NCBI GenBank assembly: GCA_023014365.1 | Contig: JAEBUN010000045.1 | Span: 124,001 to 188,000 of the forward strand | DNA: 64,000 nt | Source of the DNA: Lepiota brunneoincarnata | Taxonomy: Eukaryota; Basidiomycota; Agaricomycetes; Agaricales; Agaricaceae | Reading direction: 5' to 3' | Part shown: positions 57,560 through 64,000 of the stretch, one piece after another | Layout: every line of letters starts with the position of its first letter | How positions within the stretch are numbered: the first letter of the stretch is position 1 | Notes under the pieces: model-generated | What the model was told of the DNA's origin: nothing | The model's input: only the letters and a program-made list of their open reading frames with translations | Databases searched by the model: none | Program-made: the position numbers and the translations under genes

Positions 57560-59910
57560 GAGTTCGGACTTCCATCTCCATGGGGTTGGAAAACGGGGTT
57601 GCAACTCAATACATGGCGGTCAGGAAATTCATTCCTCCAGCAGGCAAAGAAAGATTCCTCATCAAGGACATGGTGCCCACCATCTAATTCCATATCTCCA
57701 TCCTCCCCTAGCGAATTTCCCGTCGGCCTGGAATTCGTTTCCACACCTAGCCAGCACTACAACCCCAGATGACCTCTGTGGCGTTGATATCTCGATAGCG
57801 ACGCGATTTTCGTTCACACCTCACTTCACATCCGAGCCACCCGAGACCGGTCCCGAAGCCGCCTTTGGCGTAAGAACGACCGCTTAATACAGGGGCTATG
57901 CGCCATGTACGCCCAAGCGGGGACGTCAGTGTTTTCCAAGTACGTGGAGAGTTAACGCAGAGGTTGGTCCCGTCGGACTGATTTAAGTTCTATCCAGCTG
58001 CGACGCGATACTTACACAGGAAGAGAGTGAATACTGGAACTGCTGCAGAATTTGATATAACAAACGCAAGTGATCCGTTCGCAGTGAACCCCTCTGGCTG
58101 AGTGCAGTGACGACGATCCGCCTACCTGGCCAACCATTCTGTGATAACTGGTAATAACCTTATAGTTCGTATTCATGGCGCACACACATACCGATCTGCC
58201 TTCACCCCATCGACGGGTATAGGCCCATTGACGGGGCGCCCCGTCACGTTATTTTCCCCTCCTATCCTCGATAAGCGGCCTAAAAACACCAAGAGCCAAT
58301 TGTGCCCACCTTTTGGTTCCGGACATGGGAATTGTCGGGCTCGGTGGGTGTCGATGGTTTTCGTCTGAACTGTGTAAGCACTACTGAAGAGAACTCGACT
58401 CCTCAGCACGTGAAAAGCGCCGAAACGAAACCGAAACACAAACGAAACACGATCGAAACAGCGCTAACACGAACAAACAAAGGGGCGAGTGTGGTTGGCG
58501 AAACAACCACTGGGCTTCGAAAACCAAGAAAGACAAGTTATATGTGAGAGAGCGAGAGAGAGAGGGAGAATGAGACTGAGAGGGAGTTTTAGGGTCCTAT
58601 ATTGACTGCCGAGCTCATAAGTGAGCTCGGAACTTTATATACAAGTAAATTATTGTACTAGCTATGTTTTCTGTACCGAAACGGATCGAAAAATCGAGAG
58701 ATAACTATACTAGAACAAATCTGGAGAATAAGGAACGTGAAACAGGAGAGATCGTGAAGTTTTCACGACTACGTTAACAGGGAAATGGGAAAACAGAATA
58801 GAAAAGATGAAAGGGGTGGTATGCGAGGCTCAGAGGAGTCTATATATGGGGAGAAAACTTATGCTATGGTTCAAGTTCAGGGAAAGGAATAGAAAAGTAG
58901 TGAAAATTTATTTGTTAGGGAATGTAAGAGGTTTCAAGTGAAAGGGATATGTCGCGAAATGATAACGGCTTTGTTCAGCTGGGCGCTCCGAGTTTCTTGA
59001 TCCGAGTTTGGATTTTGGGTTCCGAGTTCGGGTTCCAAGTCCTACGAGAGGTGGCATGGGGCAGCCTTTGCAGGTGTAGCCGCTTGCCCACCTCTACACT
59101 ACCACAGTCTCGTGAGGAAGTCCGAGTCTCGGGCTGAGAAATAGCCTGTATATGCTGAGGTCATTCCAGTGCGGCATGAACGTATTTTTAACGCCGAAAT
59201 TCGTAATGCTAACAAGAACGGGGGAATTGGTAACTAGTGTCATGTAGAAAAAGCCACCCCGCAGCCCGCTGTTCCCCGATTGTTTATAGAAATCTTCCTT
59301 GTCGCAGCGGGATTGGGAGAGACTGTACCCATCGCTATCCATAGAAGCGACAGATCGACGGGAATCATCTGAAAGCTCGGGGTTAATGAACTGCGGCGAC
59401 TCGCTGAAAGACTGAGAGCGTCGACTCCGGCCTGGCATGGACTACCGTCAAGAAAATGCGTCCTCCGGCCTATACATTCTGCAATGAGATCACGGTGGCT
59501 CGTTCATACCTCTGCAGTCGCACCTCTTGAACAAAGTCCAAGACAACGAATGAGCCGTTGCCAGAGAGCGTGGCCACACCCGTCGTCGTAGAAGATTCAA
59601 CAACGTTGGTTTTCATTTTGGGCATCTCCCCGGATGGAGTGGATGCTCTTTGGACGGCTGGCTCCAGTCACAAGGGCGAATTTGAATATGCCAGAGGGAC
59701 CACGTGGTGCTATGCCAGACCAGAAAGAAACAACTGCAAGAAGTCCGAATTTACAACTGAGGCACCCGTGCAAGACGGGAGTAGCTCGCTGTCTGGGATA
59801 GGGGGTGGAAATATGCAGTGAATGAAAGTCATTCTTACCCCCGGAGGTGAACTTCTGGAAGACCTTTGCTATATCACATGAGGCGTCGTGGCGTGTTTTT
59901 TCCCCATTTC
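57560..59910 (-). pseudogene. Decayed GH78 copy, split by a solo LTR
   Basis: The minus strand, from about 59,770, parallels the intact gene. APRGPSGIFKF resembles the N-terminus after the signal peptide, and GNGSFVVLDFVQE, FINPELSDDSRRS, GFFYMTLVTNS and VKNTFMPHWNDL follow in order. At FLTRLW (about 59,103) the solo LTR enters. AYTVQTKTIDTHRAR resumes at 58,380. The active-site block reads DGVKADR where the intact gene has DGAKRDR. The rest (to about 57,560) is in pieces, and the central catalytic domain is missing. Confidence 0.8.
58385..59098 (-). mobile_element. Solo LTR, copy 2
   Basis: The inverse of the 42-kb LTR: on the minus strand it starts TGTAGAGGTGGG and ends CTCTTCA, with CTAC at 58,381-58,384 and 59,099-59,102 as duplication. 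714 bp. On the minus strand a TATATAAAG box lies at about 58,637, and CGTTTC-like repeats lie near 58,420-58,460, which orient the LTR. Confidence 0.87.
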
Positions 59911-60419
59911 CCATTTCATTCTTCTCATCGACACACGGCGGGCTTGATCGTCAGGGTGGGAGTATGAGAGGGATCAGGGATGGTCACGTGCGGTCATGTT
60001 TACGCGTTCGGGTAAGTAGTAAATGTGTAATTTAATAAGGCAGACGGAGGGTAACTGTCTGTCAGAGGCTACTAAAGGTTGACGCGGCCTGACGTCTACA
60101 GGCCTACTGGGAATCATTGGTCAGTGATATATTTGTGGTCCAGCTATCCAGCTTGGCCGCTCCCTTAGAACTCGAGATCCCTATGTGAGCGTATCATCCT
60201 TTAGCTCATCCATCGAGCTCGGCTTAAATGCTAGTCATGTTATATTAGGCTCCTAGCTTCGAGCAGGTACAATGGAAGACATAATTCGCTAGATCCCAAC
60301 CCACCAATCAAGCGTTTACTCGGTGGATTGGCATAACACAGTACAGTTATTTAGGTAAATCATGAAAATCCCCAAACGCGAGGCGAGCACCTCCTCTACC
60401 ACCCTTCCCCTTCACCATT
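59911..60419. other. Intergenic, with a duplicated 110-bp block
   Basis: Positions 60,010-60,130 resemble 54,605-54,720, sharing GTGTAATTT, CTACTAAA-like and AATCATTGGTCAG blocks. No gene otherwise. Confidence 0.4.
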
Positions 60420-61150
60420 TTATGATCTCCTTCCAGAGGATGTAAAACTTGAAAACAGGCGTTTCACAAACGGCCTTTCAACCTTCGCCGCTTCTCGACT
60501 TCTAGACCGCCCCAACTCCGGACAGGCATAAGACGAAGAAGGGTTCTAGTCGAGAAGCAGTCCAACATTAGACGCCATCCAACAAGCAAGTAGGAGGAGG
60601 AGGAGGCAAGAACAACTCACCAAGACCTCCATCCTCGTGCCTGTCGGCGGAACAATGACGTACCCCCCATGACCGCCGTCGATGGGAACAAGGATGGGCT
60701 GTGTGTCGGAGGGTGTGATATAAGTGGGGCTATGCTTGTTTGGTCTTACGCTTTTGTAAGAAGTCGTCGTGATAGTCGTTCCACTCGTGAAGCGAGAAGA
60801 GCTTGAGCGAGAGGAGCGAGATGTTGAGGAAGTATGATGGGAAGATCGAGAACGTCGTGTAGAGCTCCGATGGGTAGGCACTGGCGTTGTCTGAGAGCGG
60901 CTAACGGCCGGCCTGCGGCGTGTGGCTTCTGAGAGCGAATGAGTCTGGGATCCTGAGCGCTGCCGTTCCAATGGAGGCGTAGCGGTCCTGGTTGGAGACG
61001 AGCGGCTAGTGGGAGGTTCCGGAGCCCGGGGAGTCGAAGTGGGGGATTGAAAGAAGGGGTTGCTGGGAGGATGCCTGTTTGTGTTATCAACCCAGCGTGC
61101 AATGCGCTGTTGGGTTGCAATGTAGCGTTCATATGCATCAGGGGAATAAG
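60420..61150 (-). CDS. Serine/arginine-rich hypothetical protein
   Basis: The minus-strand frame begins at least at DAYERYIATQQRIARWVDN near 61,145. Then a Pro/Ser/Arg-rich part (PSNPFFQSPTSTPRAPEPP; STRRSRSSHHTSSTSRSSRS) leads to PTYITPSDTQPILVPIDGG and YVIVPPTGTRMEVL at 60,625. A GT-AG intron of about 75 nt then leads to NPSSSYACPELGRSRSREAAK and a stop at 60,420-60,422. No in-frame ATG was found before 61,145, so a further 5' exon is likely. No domain recognised; the composition fits a disordered, possibly RNA-linked or cell-wall-linked protein. Confidence 0.55.
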
Positions 61151-61199
61151 TCGTATTCAGTCATGGCTAGTGATTGTCTCGAGCAGGGTATAGCGCAGC

Positions 61200-61882
61200 A
61201 ACCTAACAAACGATAGTGCGAGACGGAGTGCAGAGCAGAATGAAGATGGAGTTATATGGTATCACCTACAAATAGCCGGGCGCAAGGAAACGGGTATCAT
61301 AAAACATGGCAGGGGTGTTGGTGGACGTACTGCAGAGTGCAGTTGACTGCTTGCGCGTGGCGGCAATGTGGGGGGGTGGGTTTGGTGATGCGCACCCTTT
61401 GTAACGGAGGTCGGAAATATATACAAGCTTTCGGGCGTTACGGGTCCACGTACGGACAACATGGTAATGATAATGAAGACGTTGTGCGCATTATGGTCAG
61501 TGCCTTGTGGAGACAGGCGCCTATTACCAATTGTCTTGATGTGTGACCGGCAGCGCCGGACCGACACAACCCCACGAGTTTTTCATGAAGCTTGACCTTC
61601 AGCCACCACAAATCCACTCTTATGGACTGAACAGTCTTAAAACACGAGGAGACCAAGGTTACACAATAGACAAAGTCAATTATAGCCAAGAAGGCTCAAG
61701 TACGACACAGATATACAACGATTCTACATGAACTCGGGGAAAAAGATCGGACGAACACCCTCGGTGGTTTTCTGCGCTCTCCAACACCAGACTCTTTGAC
61801 TTCACTGATTCTACCTCTCATCGCACCGGCTAGGAGCTCCTCCATTCGTTACCCCTTGGTGCATGTTCAAGTCCTCGTCAAA
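61200..61882. other. No gene seen
   Basis: Short frames only in both directions. Includes the 3' region of the peptide gene at 61,883. Confidence 0.35.
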
Positions 61883-62104
61883 TCACTCCATATCGCGGTC
61901 TCTCTTCATATCGCGGTCGCGGGCGTCGATAGCCCGTGCGATGGGACCCTCCGACTCCGCATCGCGCGGGTTAACGAACCAAGCCGCACCCGAACCCGGC
62001 CTTTGGCGGCGGGCAAGGTCAACAACCTCTTCACCAGAGGCTACGGGAGCCGCAAGCGCCGAAGTAGCGAAAAGAAGAACAATGGTCGCAAGCTGGGTCT
62101 TCAT
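61883..62104 (-). CDS. Short secreted peptide precursor
   Basis: A single-exon 73-residue frame. I chose ATG 62104 over the upstream ATG because it starts an ideal signal peptide (MKTQLATIVLLFATSALA, cut before or after APVA). The mature part is small and charged: SGEEVVDLARRQRPGSGAA, then WFVNPRDAESEGP, then two RDRDM motifs around a Lys-Arg (residues 67-68). Arg-Arg at 32-33 and Lys-Arg suit Kex2 cleavage. No Cys is present. It has no recognised family. It lies 1.6 kb from the repeat precursor below, on the same strand. Confidence 0.6.
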   Translation of the reverse strand: MKTQLATIVLLFATSALAAPVASGEEVVDLARRQRPGSGAAWFVNPRDAESEGPIARAIDARDRDMKRDRDME

Positions 62105-62398
62105 GACTGATGTAGACGGGGTTGTGACTGCGTAAACATATATCCTGTCGTTAATGGACGATTCTACCGAAGGCACAGGCACTGCTTTACCTCCAAAGTA
62201 TTTCGCCTAAGTTTGAGGAGAACGGGAAGGAGGGTTCTTGCTGAGAAGCGAGTAGCCTACCCTCGCTTTTATATTCATGACGTTTTCGTACGTGGGCCGG
62301 CCATGGGTTCATTCATCATGTCAATCTCAAGAGCTAAACCGCATTTAGAGCGAACGCGAACTTACGAAAGCCGAACACGATGACTATCATCCCCCCCT

Positions 62399-62695
62399 TC
62401 ATTGGCGAGAGAAGGCTGCGTAAAATTTTTGGTGGCTTGGCTTCCCCTTCCCTCCCATGGCTGGCACTGCCCAGTGCCTTTCCCGAACCACGATCCACCC
62501 CTGGGTGTTCTTGTCGATGGAAAAGAAGTACTTGGCGCTTTCCCCCCAAGTCGACTGCGCGCACCGCCTTCCGGAACGCACCTCGCACCACATGCTCAAA
62601 CGCGAACACCCGAGACACGCCCTATGGAGATGAAGGAAGCTGGAGACCTCGGGAGGAACAAGGACGAAGATCATCACACCGCAAAAGGCTATCAT
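62399..62695 (-). CDS. Hypothetical short frame
   Basis: The C-terminal half reads WGESAKYFFSIDKNTQGWI, then VVRERHWAVPAMGGKGKP, which looks protein-like. The N-terminus does not, so this may be the last exon of a gene whose start lies to the right. No family recognised. Confidence 0.3.
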   Translation of the reverse strand: MIAFCGVMIFVLVPPEVSSFLHLHRACLGCSRLSMWCEVRSGRRCAQSTWGESAKYFFSIDKNTQGWIVVRERHWAVPAMGGKGKPSHQKFYAAFSRQ

Positions 62696-63052
62696 TTACA
62701 CATCGAAGAAGCACTGAGGGAGGCTCCGGGGGCTAGACCTATTGTGGTATGAGAATACCAGAATGTCCGATACCGGTTTTCTTGATGCAGGGTGGTGGTG
62801 AGACGGTACGCTAGCCTCTGATTCCATCCAACAAACGCTCCCACCCAACGTGACCTCCCACAGATCTTTCTGCATCAGCCCAGCGGAGAACATCTCATCG
62901 CTCGCAGAAGCCCAGTAAGGGTTGTCGGGTGCCAAGGATATCAGTACCACCACCACCATCACCATAACCACCACCACCACAATAACGACGACAGCAACAG
63001 CAACAACGACCATCCCAAGCTCTTTCGATATGTGGTAGCTTCGCATGATCAA
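62696..63052 (-). CDS. Hypothetical single-helix protein with Val-rich repeat
   Basis: The 118-codon frame starts MIMRSYHISKELG, then a run of about 27 Val/Ala/Met/Ile residues encoded by a GTN-rich trinucleotide tract (62,940-63,012), then LAPDNPYWASASDEMFSAG, which looks protein-like. The hydrophobic run could be a membrane helix, but its DNA origin is repeat slippage. An overlapping frame from 63,116 turns the same tract into Cys and Gly runs, so which frame is used is open. Confidence 0.3.
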   Translation of the reverse strand: MIMRSYHISKELGMVVVAVAVVVIVVVVVMVMVVVVLISLAPDNPYWASASDEMFSAGLMQKDLWEVTLGGSVCWMESEASVPSHHHPASRKPVSDILVFSYHNRSSPRSLPQCFFDV

Positions 63053-63692
63053 CAGCTCTCTCCATCCTTGTGAGATAGTTATCTACCCCCATCGTACTCT
63101 GGGCTGGAACTGACATACGAATTCAACAGGGGTCCAGGGACGCATCCATTTCTCAAGAGCTTCTCCAAAACCAAGCTAGATCACGCGTAGCAAGGCTTCG
63201 AGATTCGTATCGCCCCTTTGCACGCTTGGGGTAGGAGCCAAGTGGTCGGATGCTCTCCGGGTTCTATGGGACGGACGGACAAAGCTTCCTTGTCAGCCCA
63301 AATTGGTCGGAACACTTAAGTCCGGCCGGGAAGGACAAGGACCTTTATTTGGTTTCCGAGTGCGAGGTTGTCCCCCCCCCGAGTTCGATTGATGTTCATG
63401 GTACACAACTGGCCCTATATCCAGTGCAGGTGATTATGTATTACGTTACTCAGATGGCGTCCCACTGGAAGCTAATGCTAAGTACGTAAATGATAAAGAA
63501 TATCCAATACCTCAAGCCGGAATACATACACCACTAAACGCATGCTATAATGCACCCACGTCATACAAACAACCTAGTAATGTCCAAGAAAAATTGTCTC
63601 GACTATTAGGGCCTCTGCGCTCTCGTAACAACCCCTTCCCCATCCATCTCCACTTGAATTCCACTTATCAACGACACTCTACATATCTCCCC
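63053..63692. other. Intergenic, no gene seen
   Basis: No supported coding sequence. Includes the terminator side of the repeat precursor gene at 63,693. Confidence 0.35.
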
Positions 63693-63980
63693 TCAAACAG
63701 ATACCTCCAAGGCACCAGTCCACGGGCTAAGGTCGACTTCCGGGTCAGCTGTGCGCTTTCCGATCGAGACTTCTAGCTCTCCTGTCCAGGGGCTAAGATC
63801 AATTTCTGCCCCGCGCTTTTCGAGCGAAACATCCAGTGCACCAGTCCAGGGACTGAGATCAATATCGGATTCAGGAGCGCGGTTGGCGAGGAGTTCCGCG
63901 GCGGGGACAGGTGACGCAGCGGTAATCTGGAAAAGAGGGGCGAGGATAGCGAAACTGATGCATGAGGTGAAGTACTTCAT
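63693..63980 (-). CDS. Kex2-type repeat peptide precursor with three DLSPWTG cores
   Basis: A single-exon frame of 95 residues from ATG 63980. Residues 1-22 (MKYFTSCISFAILAPLFQIT plus AA) form a signal peptide, then a short pro-region SPVPAAELLANR. Three repeats follow. The cores DLSPWTGALDVS (41-52), DLSPWTGELEVS (61-72) and DLSPWTGALEVS (83-94) are separated by LEKR and IGKR and linkers of 5-8 residues. Lys-Arg at 55-56 and 75-76 are Kex2 sites, and the last copy ends at the stop without one. No Cys. The design is that of fungal Kex2-processed repeat proteins, which include pheromones and precursors of cyclic ribosomal peptides. No DUF3328 (UstY-type) or other maturation gene lies in this window. 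Its promoter starts 20 bp from the window edge. Confidence 0.8.
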   Translation of the reverse strand: MKYFTSCISFAILAPLFQITAASPVPAAELLANRAPESDIDLSPWTGALDVSLEKRGAEIDLSPWTGELEVSIGKRTADPEVDLSPWTGALEVSV

Positions 63981-64000
63981 TCTTGTTGTTGAAACTAGAC

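Noticed and set aside
58385..59098. CACTA transposon ends at the 58-59 kb insert (CACTAC at the left)
   Set aside because: The two ends are not inverted copies starting CACTA; TGTAG...TTCA with 4-bp duplications, seen in both copies, fits an LTR better.

Overview
The window reads as fungal nuclear DNA, most likely from an Agaricomycete basidiomycete, and the gene style recalls Rhizoctonia/Ceratobasidium. The evidence is many 50-75 nt GT-AG introns, a Zn2Cys6 regulator, an S28 peptidase, a GMC oxidoreductase, a GH78 alpha-L-rhamnosidase and an abundance of Tc1 and Ty1/copia elements. The species is my inference. No rRNA, tRNA or CRISPR was found.

Layout. Positions 1 to about 12,000 are an AT-rich transposon nest: one degenerate Ty1/copia element on the minus strand (gag, protease, integrase, RT in reading order) is split by three Tc1-type DNA transposons with exact TA duplications (1062-2657, 5281-6886, 8329-10319) and one CACTA-like element (2731-5001). 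From 12.6 to 27.4 kb lies ordinary gene space: a coiled-coil protein, a Zn2Cys6 transcription factor, a secreted S28 serine carboxypeptidase and a frame-damaged GMC oxidoreductase.

From 27 to 53 kb the window is a mosaic of segmental duplications. An F-box gene and a divergent acidic-protein gene occur at 28.0-30.4 kb and again, inverted, at 50.6-53.4 kb, with a third F-box fragment at 43 kb. A small four-exon family (possibly Mug135-like) has three copies; only the 39-40 kb copy reads through intact. The 3' end of the GMC gene is copied at 38.1 kb. A 305-bp tandem array lies at 34.9-35.7 kb. A fourth Tc1 element (47.85-49.76 kb) has a solo LTR inside its transposase gene.

From 54 to 64 kb are a GH78 rhamnosidase whose active-site motif is built on a 14-nt micro-exon, a decayed second GH78 copy split by a solo LTR, a serine/arginine-rich protein, and two short secreted peptide precursors. 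The rightmost one (63,693-63,980) has a signal peptide and three near-identical DLSPWTG cores separated by Lys-Arg sites. It is a textbook-shaped Kex2-processed repeat precursor and is the best candidate here for an undescribed peptide system.

The genes do not form one obvious pathway. The secreted enzymes (S28, GMC, GH78) fit plant-matter degradation. Much of the rest is decay and duplication around transposons. Exon borders are hand-read from splice motifs and protein sense, and were not checked with a gene finder.
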